From NCBI RefSeq assembly GCF_000158095.2, contig NZ_CM011002.1, positions 943,028 to 1,007,027 of the forward strand: DNA of 64,000 nt. Reading direction: 5' to 3'. Position numbers and translations under genes: made by a program. Each line of letters opens with the position of its first letter. The stretch's first letter is position 1. The notes under the pieces were generated by a model. That model ran no database searches and had not been told where the DNA came from. It worked only from the letters and a program-made list of their open reading frames with translations. Below are positions 28,938 to 37,217 of this stretch, one piece after another. This stretch comes from Roseibium alexandrii DFL-11 (GTDB lineage Bacteria; Pseudomonadota; Alphaproteobacteria; Rhizobiales; Stappiaceae).

Positions 28938-29708
28938 ATGAAGATCATCACCGAACTGGCCGAAGCGCAGGAATATGTGTCGTCTTTCGCCGAAATGCCC
29001 ACTGGATCCATCGTCGCGTTGACGGGCGCGGGCATCTCAACTGATTCCGGGATCCCTGATTTCAGGTCACCCGGTGGTATTTGGTCTCAACGTGCTCCTG
29101 TTCAATATCAGGATTTTCTGGCTTTTGAAGAGAGCCGTCTTGAGGACTGGGACCGCCGGTTCGAAATGCAGGCTTTTTTTTCAGCCGCAGAACCGAACCC
29201 CGCGCATCTTGCGCTGAGCAGTCTCAGCGAAAAAGGACAGTTGTCCACTTTGATCACGCAAAATGTCGACGGATTGCATCAACGATCGGGTGTTTCAGCG
29301 GATAAACTGATCGAGCTGCATGGCAATTCCACCTATGCCACCTGCCTGGAGTGTGGCCGTGAGGCCGCCCTGGATAACCAGAAAGCCGCTGTCGAGGCTG
29401 GGGGCAGTCCGCGCTGCACGGCGTGTGGCGGACTTTTGAAAGCTGCGGTCATCAGTTTCGGTCAGACGATGCCGGAAAAGGAAATGGAACGGGCGGTGGA
29501 CGCATGCCAGTCTTGTGATATTTTTCTTGTACTCGGGTCTTCCCTTGTGGTGCACCCCGCTGCGCAATTGCCCGTCATCGCAGCCAGCAGCGGTGCGGAC
29601 CTGGTGATTCTCAACCGCGAAGAAACGCCGATCGATTCGATCGCTAAAGCCATCTTGCGAACGCCACTAGCGGCGACTTTCGCAAATTTTCTTATGAAAC
29701 CGGCGTAA
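28938..29708 (+). CDS. cobB: NAD-dependent protein deacylase, sirtuin family
   Basis: A 256-residue sirtuin. Motifs in order: ALTGAGISTDSGIPDFRSPGGIW (NAD site), ITQNVDGLHQRSG, ELHGN with the catalytic His, and a zinc finger of four cysteines (CLECG and CTACGG). GSSLVVHPAAQLP and ILNREETPID complete the Rossmann fold. Sirtuins remove acetyl or succinyl groups from lysines, using NAD. No strong ribosome-binding site is seen before the ATG. It stands alone, 52 bp from divergent gloA. Confidence 0.95.
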   Translation: MKIITELAEAQEYVSSFAEMPTGSIVALTGAGISTDSGIPDFRSPGGIWSQRAPVQYQDFLAFEESRLEDWDRRFEMQAFFSAAEPNPAHLALSSLSEKGQLSTLITQNVDGLHQRSGVSADKLIELHGNSTYATCLECGREAALDNQKAAVEAGGSPRCTACGGLLKAAVISFGQTMPEKEMERAVDACQSCDIFLVLGSSLVVHPAAQLPVIAASSGADLVILNREETPIDSIAKAILRTPLAATFANFLMKPA

Positions 29709-29854
29709 ATCGCTGAAATGGTCTGTGGTTAGTCTGTTAATTTTTCTTTGCGGCAAAATGTGCGGTGTTATCCTTTTGTTAGGAATCAGCTGGTGGGTGC
29801 GTCGTTATCGGGCCCGAAGCTGGTAGATGTGCACCAAAGACGGGACATTTGATT

Positions 29855-30436
29855 ATGGGGGTTAAAGCCGCACGGGATCCCCGCGCACTCGAAGACCTGA
29901 CGGAAGATGTTGCCGTTGATGTATTCGAGGTTGCCGGAACGATTAAATGGTTCGACGTCGGTAAGGGCTACGGCTTTATCGTACCGGACAGTGGCGAGAC
30001 AGACATTCTGCTTCACGTGACATGCCTGAGGCGGGACGGTTTCCAAACCGCTTATGAAGGTGCACGCGTAGTGTGCGAGGTATTGGACCGGCCGCGCGGG
30101 CTTCAGGCGTTTCGCATCCTTTCCATGGATGAGAGCACGGCCGTTCACCCGTCTCAATTGCCGCCCTCGCGGACCCACGTACAGGTGGTCCCTGAGACAG
30201 GCTTCGAGACCGCGACCGTCAAGTGGTTCAACCGTGTGAAGGGCTTTGGCTTCCTAACACAAGGTGAGGGGACCGAAGACATCTTCATTCACATGGAGAC
30301 GCTCCGACGCTATGGCATTACCGAACTGCGGCCAGGCCAAGAGGTGCTTGTGCGCTTCGGTACCGGTCCGAAAGGACGTATGGCCGCCGAGATCCGGCCG
30401 GTTGGAAGCGGCACGCATATCCCAGCGTCTCATTGA
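29855..30436 (+). CDS. Tandem cold-shock-domain protein
   Basis: A 193-residue protein with two cold-shock domains. The first is about 30-95 (AGTIKWFDVGKGYGFIVPD, then DILLHVT). The second is about 120-185 (ATVKWFNRVKGFGFLTQG, then EDIFIHMETLRRYG). The RNP1-like KGYGFI and KGFGFL motifs bind single-stranded nucleic acid, so an RNA chaperone or regulatory role is likely. Two-domain CSPs of this size are typical of alphaproteobacteria. GGGA lies upstream of the ATG at 29855; a TTG two codons earlier is less well spaced. It is followed by a terminator. Confidence 0.92.
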   Translation: MGVKAARDPRALEDLTEDVAVDVFEVAGTIKWFDVGKGYGFIVPDSGETDILLHVTCLRRDGFQTAYEGARVVCEVLDRPRGLQAFRILSMDESTAVHPSQLPPSRTHVQVVPETGFETATVKWFNRVKGFGFLTQGEGTEDIFIHMETLRRYGITELRPGQEVLVRFGTGPKGRMAAEIRPVGSGTHIPASH

Positions 30437-30458
30437 GACAGGGCGCATCACAGTTTAC

Positions 30459-30483
30459 GGCCGGACATGTTCCGGCCTTTTTT
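30459..30483 (+). terminator. Rho-independent terminator after the cold-shock gene
   Basis: A 7 bp stem GGCCGGA/TCCGGCC with a 5 nt loop (30459-30477), followed by six T residues. It lies 22 bp after the stop codon. Confidence 0.85.
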
Positions 30484-30524
30484 AATGGTGTATCTCGATA
30501 GAACCTGTCGCAACCGGAGTTCTC

Positions 30525-31022
30525 ATGAACGCGTACCACTTGCCCCGATCCGTTGCCCTGGCATTGTGTTTGAGCTTTGCCATCCTTTTGAGCGCCGTGA
30601 GCAACGGCTCGTTTGCCGGGAACAGTCAAACGCTTCCGACCGAGCAGCTGACCGTCATTTCCGGCGTGAACGAACATCGGTTTACGGTGGAAGTGGCTTC
30701 CACGGATACGCAGCGGGCAAAAGGGCTGATGTTCCGGGAAGAAATGGCGGCAGAGCACGGCATGCTGTTCATATTTGATGGCGAATTCGAGCGCCATTTC
30801 TGGATGAAAAACACACCGCTGCCGCTCGATATCATTTTTATTTCCTCTGATGGGAAGATCGTCAGCATTGCCGCGGACACCACGCCTTATTCGGAAAAAG
30901 TCATCCCGTCCGGCGCGCCGGCAAAATTCGTTCTTGAGCTCAATGCAGGAATTGCCGCCAAGCTCGGCATCAAACCGGGAGACGAAGTTGTTGCCGGATC
31001 GATGGGACTGAACGACGCCTGA
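30525..31022 (+). CDS. DUF192 family exported protein
   Basis: A 165-residue protein with a signal peptide (about 1-32, ends GSFAG). It carries the DUF192 core: FTVEVASTDTQRAKGLMFRE, then HGMLFIFDGEFERHFWMKNTPLPLDIIFIS, then GAPAKFVLELNAG and LGIKPGDEVV. Members are small beta-barrel proteins found in many bacteria and archaea; no function is established. GGAG precedes the ATG. It lies between the cold-shock gene's terminator and tRNA-Pro. Confidence 0.9.
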   Translation: MNAYHLPRSVALALCLSFAILLSAVSNGSFAGNSQTLPTEQLTVISGVNEHRFTVEVASTDTQRAKGLMFREEMAAEHGMLFIFDGEFERHFWMKNTPLPLDIIFISSDGKIVSIAADTTPYSEKVIPSGAPAKFVLELNAGIAAKLGIKPGDEVVAGSMGLNDA

Positions 31023-31148
31023 CGAAGACCGTGTCTCTGGAAGCGCATCACTGTTCTGAAATTGACTGTCCACAAGCATGAGCTCAGGGCGTGACTTTCG
31101 CTACTTGACGAACGAAGCAAACGCGGATACACCGCCCAAACCAGCCGT

Positions 31149-31225
<77 letters not shown>

Positions 31226-31429
31226 TTTCTTCTCTCTATAAAAAGTATTCTGCCGGCTAACCAGCAAACCCTTCGTTTGTCTGAATTTTGGTCTGATCAC
31301 AGCTGCCACTCTGAGGAAATCGGGGAAGTTGTGTTCTTTTTCTTGTGCATCCCGCAGCCGTGTCCCACCCTTGATAAGGGGCGGGAGAAAAGCGGCGGTA
31401 CCGCTTTTGCCTGGGCCAAGCAGGGCAAG

Positions 31430-32143
31430 ATGTTTAGCGATCAAAAACACCAAACGACTTTGGAGGTGGCCGCGGCGACCGCCGTTGTAAAAGCGCTAAT
31501 CATGGACGTCGGTCTGACTGTTAGGGAAAGCAGCGATTTTGGTCTTTTCGAAGAGACCATCCGGAAGACTGAAGACAAGTATCTGATGGAGGACTTTTCG
31601 CCCCGGTTTTTCGATCTCCACGGTTCAACGGCTTTTTGGATCGGTGCGTATGACGAACGAGGAAATGTCGTTTCCGTGCAGGCTGCAAAGGTTGAGGATC
31701 TCCAGGACCGGAGCCTCGCAGAACACTGGCAGCAACAGCAACGGCGGATTTTTGTTGATCCAAATCCGCAAGCGCGTTTCGGCAACGACCATGCCCATGA
31801 TGCATATTTTCTTCGGGGCAAGATTGTCTACCATGGCAATTTGTGGCTGCGCCGGGATGTCCGCGGCAAAGGCCTTGCTGAGCCTTTGACCCAACTTGGC
31901 TTTCTTGTGGCACTTTTGAAATGGTCGCCTGACTATCTCTACGGACTGATGGCCGCATCTGCAGCTGAAAAAGGGTTTGGTATCCGGGTCGGGTACCGGC
32001 GGTTTGTGCCCCGCGGTACTCATTGGGAGCTTCCCCCCGGCCACATCCGGCCGGATGATTGGCTGGTGTATTCCACCCGCAACGACCTTATCGGCCTCGC
32101 ACGGACGATTGCAGCTACCGGCGGCGTTGCAGATCCTGAATAA
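31430..32143 (+). CDS. Unknown protein with a GNAT-like motif
   Basis: A 237-residue protein that I do not recognise as a named family. One segment, GNLWLRRDVRGKGLAEPLTQLG (about 140-160), contains the RxxGxG/A loop typical of acetyl-CoA binding in GNAT folds. It is preceded by a hydrophobic strand and followed by GYRRFVPRGT, compatible with a divergent acetyltransferase. The N-terminus begins MFSDQKHQTTLEV. The frame is open further upstream, into tRNA-Pro, so I chose the ATG at 31430, although its ribosome-binding site is weak. Its 3' end overlaps the convergent next gene by 29 bp. Function unknown. Confidence 0.6.
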   Translation: MFSDQKHQTTLEVAAATAVVKALIMDVGLTVRESSDFGLFEETIRKTEDKYLMEDFSPRFFDLHGSTAFWIGAYDERGNVVSVQAAKVEDLQDRSLAEHWQQQQRRIFVDPNPQARFGNDHAHDAYFLRGKIVYHGNLWLRRDVRGKGLAEPLTQLGFLVALLKWSPDYLYGLMAASAAEKGFGIRVGYRRFVPRGTHWELPPGHIRPDDWLVYSTRNDLIGLARTIAATGGVADPE

Positions 32144-32630
32144 CGCCGTAGTAGGCGCATATCTGATAGCTCGCCGCTGGTGCAGGTCTGATGCCGACAA
32201 TCAGCCTTTCGAACGCGATTTCGTATGTCTCGCCGTCAAGTGAGATCAGTGTGCGTGCATAACCGTAATAAGGCCGAATATTGAGCGCCGCCTTATAGGC
32301 ATCTGCAGAAGCCTTTTCCAATTCCGCATCAGGTGTCCGCAATCCGGATGCCGGACCGCCGACGGCTTCCGGGGTGGCCCACTGATCGCCGAACAGCAGC
32401 CGTTGACTGGATTCGCGTCCAACATAGAAAATCGGAGGAGGCGCCAAGTCTGAAACCTTGTCGGAACACAAGCTCAAATAATTGATGTAAGGTTTGAGCG
32501 TGCCTGGTGTGGCCTGGTGCGACGCGGATTGAATTGCTTCATAGAATTCAGACAGTTTCGGGTCTGCAAGGCCTTGTTCTATAACCTTGGTCCCAAGCTC
32601 TGTGAATGTAGATGCCGGACGTGTCAGCAC
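32115..32630 (-). CDS. Hypothetical protein
   Basis: A 171-residue protein with no family I recognise. It has no signal peptide or membrane segment; the middle contains a Pro-rich APPPIFYVGRESSQRLLFGDQW stretch and the C-terminus an aromatic IRPAPAASYQICAYYGV. The start appears to be a GTG at 32630. It lies 28 bp downstream of the small 82-residue ORF on the same strand, so the two probably form an operon. Its 3' end overlaps the GNAT-like gene on the other strand. Coding is supported by length and codon pattern only. Confidence 0.5.
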   Translation of the reverse strand: MLTRPASTFTELGTKVIEQGLADPKLSEFYEAIQSASHQATPGTLKPYINYLSLCSDKVSDLAPPPIFYVGRESSQRLLFGDQWATPEAVGGPASGLRTPDAELEKASADAYKAALNIRPYYGYARTLISLDGETYEIAFERLIVGIRPAPAASYQICAYYGVIQDLQRRR

Positions 32631-32658
32631 AGTATTACGATACCCTTTTCGTTTCGTC

Positions 32659-32907
32659 TTACCGATTGAACGCCGTTAACAACAAAGACATGACGTTCAA
32701 GAACTCTTCCTGTTTCTCGGGCGGGAGATCGGAAACGTCTTGAACAGCGTAGTCGAGCGTTAAAATCATGTTCCACATTTCGCTGAGGTTTGCAGCGTCA
32801 ATGTCAGCGCGCAATCCAACCGGATTCAGGCGCCGTGTTTCGGGCAGATCAAAAGAAATCTGGTCATCGCTCTTAAAACCAAACAGGTTCTGAAAGTGAT
32901 GTTGCAT
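32659..32907 (-). CDS. Small hypothetical protein
   Basis: An 82-residue, mostly helical-looking acidic protein without signal or membrane segment. It begins MQHHFQNLFGFKSDD and ends VMSLLLTAFNR. I do not recognise it. AGGAA lies upstream of the ATG. It is followed by the 171-residue hypothetical gene in the same direction, and an AT-rich upstream region separates it from the NDUFS4-like gene. It does not show the leader-peptide pattern of the two short genes near 37 kb. Confidence 0.45.
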   Translation of the reverse strand: MQHHFQNLFGFKSDDQISFDLPETRRLNPVGLRADIDAANLSEMWNMILTLDYAVQDVSDLPPEKQEEFLNVMSLLLTAFNR

Positions 32908-33328
32908 GACTTGCTTTCCTGTTATTGGGTGGCGGTTCAGCCTTTCGCGTCCCGGACACCATTTTTTGCCGGTGTTCTTAATTGCCTAATTATTGGATGG
33001 CAGAACTTAACGGCAGAATGCACTCGTAACTTTTTCATTCCAGTTAAAATAATATCACAGGTTGTGTTCTTGCGCCATGTTACAACGCGGCTAGTTCTCC
33101 GATTTCTTTCACATCGTTAATTCAGTATTGCTGCGATGCGTCATTTCTGACTGGAATCTTTGTTGCGGCAATCTGTTGCTATCAGAAACATGGGTTTGCT
33201 CTTGGTGCAGTGCAATTTGGCGCATGAAACCAGAACAGGTCGACTGCAGATATTGACTTCCGGATCAAAGGAGGGAACAAGCTGATTTGAGATTTGTCAC
33301 ATGTCAAAATGAGCACAGGATAAGACCT
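32908..33328. other. AT-rich divergent intergenic region
   Basis: A 421 bp non-coding stretch between divergent genes. It is visibly AT-richer than flanking genes and should hold promoters for both. I see no RNA gene, repeat or terminator-like hairpin in it. Confidence 0.4.
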
Positions 33329-33634
33329 ATGGTCGCGCGCATTTACCAGCCGGCAAAAACGGCAACGCAATCGGGTAAGGCCAAAACGCAGAGATGGGTT
33401 CTGGATTTCGAACCGGAGGTTGCCAAATCCGTCGAACCTTTGATGGGCTACACATCGTCTTCGGATATGAAGCAGCAAGTGCGCATGGTGTTCGAAAGCC
33501 AAGAAGACGCCGTGGCTTATGCAAAACGCCAGGGCATCCCATACCGTGTTGAGAAGTCGCAGGCGCGTGTGGTGCGCGGTGCCGCGTACGCTGACAATTT
33601 CAAGTTCGACCGCGTCGCGCCCTGGACGCACTAA
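33329..33634 (+). CDS. NDUFS4-like ETC complex I accessory subunit
   Basis: A 101-residue protein beginning MVARIYQPAKTATQSGK. The core WVLDFEPEVAKSVEPLMGYTSSSDMKQQVRMVFESQEDAVAYAKRQGI matches the ETC_C1_NDUFA4/NDUFS4 family, an accessory subunit of NADH:ubiquinone oxidoreductase shared by mitochondria and alphaproteobacteria. It is encoded away from the nuo operon, as is usual. AGGA lies 8 nt before the chosen ATG; an upstream in-frame start is poorly supported. It lies just before tRNA-Arg. Good evidence for the alphaproteobacterial origin of the DNA. Confidence 0.9.
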   Translation: MVARIYQPAKTATQSGKAKTQRWVLDFEPEVAKSVEPLMGYTSSSDMKQQVRMVFESQEDAVAYAKRQGIPYRVEKSQARVVRGAAYADNFKFDRVAPWTH

Positions 33635-33745
33635 GCGGAAAGTGATGTCCCTGTTGTCAAACAAAATGATTGTTGAAATGATTGTTTTGATGTCGACAGG
33701 ATTGGCGGCTTTGCCGCACAAAGGGTTCAGCAATCGCTAGCTCAC

Positions 33746-33822
33746 GGCCCCGTAGCTCAGCTGGATAGAGCACTCGCCTTCTAAGCGAATGGTCGCAGGT
33801 TCGAATCCTGCCGGGGTCGCCA
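33746..33822 (+). tRNA. tRNA-Arg (anticodon TCT)
   Basis: A 77 nt cloverleaf with CCA encoded. The acceptor pairs GGCCCCG with CGGGGTC (one wobble), the anticodon loop is CTTCTAA with anticodon TCT, and the T arm has AGGTTCGAATCCT. Confidence 0.95.
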
Positions 33823-34015
33823 CTTTTTCTGCAAATGTAATTTCTCAAAGGTATGAAGCTGTTGGACCGGCTCGCGTTTAGATATCGCAGCTAAGACCGT
33901 GCCAGGGAGCGGTCGTCTTCAGTCGTAAAAATCACACTGTTATGAACTTCAAATCCGGCTCGAGCCAGCATTCGGCCGCACAGAAGTCCCATAAACCGGT
34001 CTCTACCTTTGAAAT

Positions 34016-34044
34016 AAAAAAGACCGGGAGCCCGTGTCCCGGTC
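34016..34044 (-). terminator. Rho-independent terminator for the small gene at 34.1-34.4 kb
   Basis: An 8 bp stem GACCGGGA/TCCCGGTC (34022-34029 with 34037-34044) and a 7 nt loop. On the minus strand it is followed by six T residues. It lies about 90 bp past the stop of the small minus-strand gene. The rest of the 312 bp gap 33823-34134 holds nothing else I can identify. Confidence 0.8.
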
Positions 34045-34134
34045 AGTCTTTGGAGCGTTGTAGTGAAGCTGGACAAGCTGCGATCCTGTTAGGAACAGGA
34101 CCGCTGCCGCCAAAATGGCAATGCGGCCAGTGTT

Positions 34135-34371
34135 TCAGGTGCCGGTGCTGGTTTGATTGACCATCAAAGGTGTAACCTTGGACTTCAGCATGGTGTCGAG
34201 ATCTTCGCTGCCGTCTTCAAGGGATTGAAGCGCCATATCGAGGAAATATGAGCAAAAGGTCCGACCGTCTTTGTCAGCTTCCTTTTGCGTATAGCGGATC
34301 ATACGCTTGATGGCCTCTACGGGAGGTTCCTGATCAAGTTTTGGATCTGTTTTAACGTTGGATTGAGACAT
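34135..34371 (-). CDS. Small protein of unknown function next to the RiPP-like locus
   Basis: A 78-residue protein beginning MSQSNVKTDPKLDQEPPVEA. Its middle (KRMIRYTQKEADKDGRTFCSYFLDMALQSL) looks helical with one Cys, and the tail ends VNQTSTGT, rich in Ser and Thr. I do not recognise a family, and it lacks the nitrile-hydratase-like leader pattern. A GGGTGG-containing stretch precedes the ATG. It is divergent from the SARP regulator, 183 bp away, and has its own terminator, so it may be a target of that regulator and a further peptide or accessory factor of the locus. That is inference from position. Confidence 0.55.
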   Translation of the reverse strand: MSQSNVKTDPKLDQEPPVEAIKRMIRYTQKEADKDGRTFCSYFLDMALQSLEDGSEDLDTMLKSKVTPLMVNQTSTGT

Positions 34372-34554
34372 AATACCACCCACCAGTGTTGCTGTCTTTT
34401 GGAGGATTCCTGCACTCTGGAAGCCTTTCAAGATCGCCATGTTGTTGTTGAAGCGTGAAACGAGCGTGATAAAGTCTTCGTGTATTTCACGCAGCGTTGC
34501 ATTCTGGGTTGTGTGGCCGCTGTCAAAAATGACGTGAGTGAAGGAAATTGTAAG

Positions 34555-36570
34555 GTGACAATCCCAGTTCCACACTTTGCGGGTCTCGGGCGGCCGATGC
34601 TCATGGGAGCAGACGGCGATCCTGTCGCGACCAAAACCCGCAAAGCGCTTGCCATCCTCGGTTATGTCAGCCGTATCAGTGACTTGAGTGCATCCCGCGA
34701 AGCTGTCGCCGATCTTCTTTGGAGCAGTGCGGCAGGGCACAAGGGCATGCAGTCACTGCGTCAGGCCTTGAAACAGTTGAAAACAGCAGAAAAAACGGCT
34801 GGCCTCGATGTGGTCAAATCTGAAGGCGGGCACATCCATATAGCGGCGGGAAGCCTGCCAACCGATCTGGTACACCTTCTTGAACACCTCAATGCATCTG
34901 ATTCACCGGATTTCGAAGCTGCGCGGGCGTTGTGGCGCGGCGATTATTTGGCCGGTTTTGAAGACATTGACCCCGTCTTTACGGATTGGCTGTTGATCGA
35001 GCGTCAGCGAATCCGGGATGAGGTGATTGATGCCACACTGAAACACCTTTCCGGAGCAATTGTTGCAGCTGCCACGCCCGGGGCGGAAGCTGCCGCCCAC
35101 TTCCTTCTGCATATGGATCCCGCCTTTGAACCGGCCCACCGCGCGCTGATCCGGATCTATTTGAACCGCGGCCAACCGGAGCGTGCTGAACAGCAGTTGC
35201 GCGCCTGTGAGCGCGAGCTGAAGGAGCTGGACGGCGTGCCGGAACAGGAAACCCGGGATTTGCTGCGCATTCTTTCCGAAAACGACAACAAGCCTTCCAG
35301 TTCCATGGACAGCGGCCTAGACAAGAGTGTTGGGCGGGATGGGAGAAAGGTAAGTGTCAGTTTTCAGTTTGGGAATGGCGTTGGAAACGATTCAGTCCGC
35401 CTGCCGAGCGTTTCGGTAATTGCCGGTCGCGAGGAGACAAAAAAACACCTGGACGGTCTCCATCTGGAAGAAGAGATTACTGCTGGCCTCTCAGCTTATC
35501 GAGCTTTTGACCTCTATCAGTCTGAATATTTTGGTAGTGAGGAAGGCCCCAGCCTATCCATGCTTCAATCGGACGAACTTGGCAGCTATTTGTTGCGATT
35601 TCAGCATAATGAACGCAGCGGAAATGTTTCAATCCAGTTTGAGGATCGAAATGATGGCCGCATTGTTTTCAGTGAGATTGTCGATCCAGGTAAATGGGAT
35701 TCAATTCAGGTCGCGGCGTCTCAGATCGTCAACAGGATACATTTGTATTCGCAAGTAAAGCTCAGGCGGCCGAACAATAACACTGTCTACGGTAAATGGT
35801 GCCAGGCAGAAAATTTTATGATCGAGTTCAATCAACGATCAGATGCAAAAGCACTTGAGTTGCTCTCCGAGATAGAGCGTCAGCACAGTGCTTTCTCCAT
35901 GATCTATTCAGCTAGAGCTCTGATCGCATTAAAGAATTTGGTATACTATGCCGCTAGGGATGATGCTGCAAGTCTAAGCATTGATGAGATCCGCATGTTA
36001 ACTGAGCGCGCAGTATCCCTTGATGCTTGGCAGCCAATCAATCAGAGAGCGCACGGTTGGGCCTTGATTCATGCCGGGATGCCTGATCAGGCTAGTCGGG
36101 CATTTCTCCAGGCCGGCCGTCTGAACTCGGTGGATCCGATCAATATGATGTCGGTCGCTGAAGGTTTAGCATTCTCCGGGAATGTTGGGCAGGCTTTGGA
36201 ATACGCTGAAAACGCGATGAAAATATTCTCGTCAGTGCCAAGAATGTTTTATGAATATTACTCTCATGTCTATTTTGCTGCCGAAGACTATGAAAATGCT
36301 AACCGGATGATCGAGAGGGCCGCGTACAACAATCTTACTGGCTTGACGGTACGTGTTGCGGCGCTCATAGGGGGCGGTAGAGAGCGTGAAGCCGTAGATC
36401 TTCTGCGGCGGACGCGTGATACTTATGGAAACAAGTATTTGGAAGATGGCACGGACCGTTTCATGGATCGGCTAAATTTTTTTTGGGAACCTAAAACACG
36501 TGCCAATTATGAAAAAGGGGTCCAAATGGTGAAACGTTTCTTGCTCGGTGATCCGACCTCAGTCAGTTGA
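34555..36570 (+). CDS. SARP/BTAD-type transcriptional regulator with TPR-like C-terminus
   Basis: About 671 residues. The N-terminal winged-helix has TKTRKALAILGYVS and SREAVADLLWSSAAGHKGMQSLRQALKQLK, the OmpR/SARP pattern. A bacterial transcriptional activator domain (BTAD) follows (about 95-240, LWRGDYLAGFEDIDPVFTDWLL, AHFLLHMDPAFEPAHRALIRIY). The C-terminal half contains helical repeats (ALEYAENAMKIFSSVP and similar) like TPRs. SARP-type proteins activate secondary-metabolite and other clusters. I chose the GTG at 34555, with AAGGA about 9 nt upstream, which starts just before the wing; longer and shorter starts exist. The 3' end overlaps the convergent leader-peptide-like gene by 8 bp. 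Likely the local activator of the YcaO locus. Confidence 0.82.
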   Translation: MTIPVPHFAGLGRPMLMGADGDPVATKTRKALAILGYVSRISDLSASREAVADLLWSSAAGHKGMQSLRQALKQLKTAEKTAGLDVVKSEGGHIHIAAGSLPTDLVHLLEHLNASDSPDFEAARALWRGDYLAGFEDIDPVFTDWLLIERQRIRDEVIDATLKHLSGAIVAAATPGAEAAAHFLLHMDPAFEPAHRALIRIYLNRGQPERAEQQLRACERELKELDGVPEQETRDLLRILSENDNKPSSSMDSGLDKSVGRDGRKVSVSFQFGNGVGNDSVRLPSVSVIAGREETKKHLDGLHLEEEITAGLSAYRAFDLYQSEYFGSEEGPSLSMLQSDELGSYLLRFQHNERSGNVSIQFEDRNDGRIVFSEIVDPGKWDSIQVAASQIVNRIHLYSQVKLRRPNNNTVYGKWCQAENFMIEFNQRSDAKALELLSEIERQHSAFSMIYSARALIALKNLVYYAARDDAASLSIDEIRMLTERAVSLDAWQPINQRAHGWALIHAGMPDQASRAFLQAGRLNSVDPINMMSVAEGLAFSGNVGQALEYAENAMKIFSSVPRMFYEYYSHVYFAAEDYENANRMIERAAYNNLTGLTVRVAALIGGGREREAVDLLRRTRDTYGNKYLEDGTDRFMDRLNFFWEPKTRANYEKGVQMVKRFLLGDPTSVS

Positions 36571-36850
36571 CTCGGGGGAACGAATTGGCGAGGCCTCTCA
36601 CATATTCACTGTCTATACTATTAAGCTTCGATTGATTTAACCGGTATGGCAGAACAACAGCTTTGTGATTTGACCCGTCGATTACCTCGAAATTCATCAA
36701 ATGCTGAACGGACGAAGGTAGTTCAACTTCCTTCAGAACCGATTCCGGATTAGCCATGAATTTCTGACGAAAGTCCTGGTCGGTTCTGGCCCGTGCAAGA
36801 ACTTCGCCGAGCTTGCGAATATTTTTTTGATAATATGGAAAACGCGCCAT
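36563..36850 (-). CDS. Nitrile-hydratase-like leader peptide (NHLP) family candidate RiPP precursor 1
   Basis: A 95-residue protein. The segment LGEVLARARTDQDFRQKFMANPESVLKEVELP (14-45) matches the nitrile hydratase alpha-like leader pattern: helix, then F..NP...L. A region like the second half of that fold follows (FEVIDGSNHKAVVLPYR, 54-70). The C-terminus is not the usual Gly-Gly core junction but LANS (87-90) followed by FPRVN. It contains no Cys; Ser90 is the candidate modified residue by comparison with precursor 2. It lies 76 bp downstream of precursor 2 on the same strand and near the YcaO gene. The precursor role is inferred; a stand-alone NHase-like small protein is the alternative. 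Confidence 0.6.
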   Translation of the reverse strand: MARFPYYQKNIRKLGEVLARARTDQDFRQKFMANPESVLKEVELPSSVQHLMNFEVIDGSNHKAVVLPYRLNQSKLNSIDSEYVRGLANSFPRVN

Positions 36851-36926
36851 TTTGCCTATCCGATAGAATGTGCGCGGCCGGAGTTGGTGGCCTCCGGCCG
36901 CTTTTGCGGGATTGGTTGCGGTTCAA

Positions 36927-37217
36927 TCAATCCGGCATTTCTTCATAGTGACAGTTAGCCAGTGCCAAGCGGCCAAGCTCTTCGAAATAAGTTTCATCAC
37001 CTGCTGCAACGCGGGCCTCATCAATCTTTTCCGGGATGACCAGATGCACCTTGTCTGCGGTGTCGGCATAGATTTTGACATCTGTTGCCAAGCCGAGCTC
37101 CGACAGCGCGGCTTCCGGGTTTTCCGCAAACTTGGCGCGTTCTGTTGAGTTCTGGATGATTTCACCAAGTTTCGAACCAATGGCCAGGTCGCGATCGTTA
37201 GTTGAAAAAGTGTGCAT
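36927..37217 (-). CDS. Nitrile-hydratase-like leader peptide (NHLP) family candidate RiPP precursor 2
   Basis: A 96-residue protein with the clearer NHLP pattern: IGSKLGEIIQNSTERAKFAENPEAALSELGL (13-43), then VKIYADTADKVHLVIPEK (47-64), which closely matches the family's VxxxxxTxxxxHLVIP segment. The C-terminus reads ALANCHYEEMPD, with the only cysteine of the protein at position 89. There is no Gly-Gly. NHLP leaders guide modifying enzymes in several RiPP classes, including YcaO-modified ones. It is the first gene of the leader pair and is divergent from YcaO across a 274 bp AT-rich promoter region. Confidence 0.7.
   Translation of the reverse strand: MHTFSTNDRDLAIGSKLGEIIQNSTERAKFAENPEAALSELGLATDVKIYADTADKVHLVIPEKIDEARVAAGDETYFEELGRLALANCHYEEMPD

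Noticed and set aside
32659..32907. 82-residue ORF as a third NHLP-type precursor
   Set aside because: It lacks the helix-F..NP...L leader pattern and the HLVIP-like segment, and is separated from the YcaO locus by tRNA-Arg and the NDUFS4-like gene.
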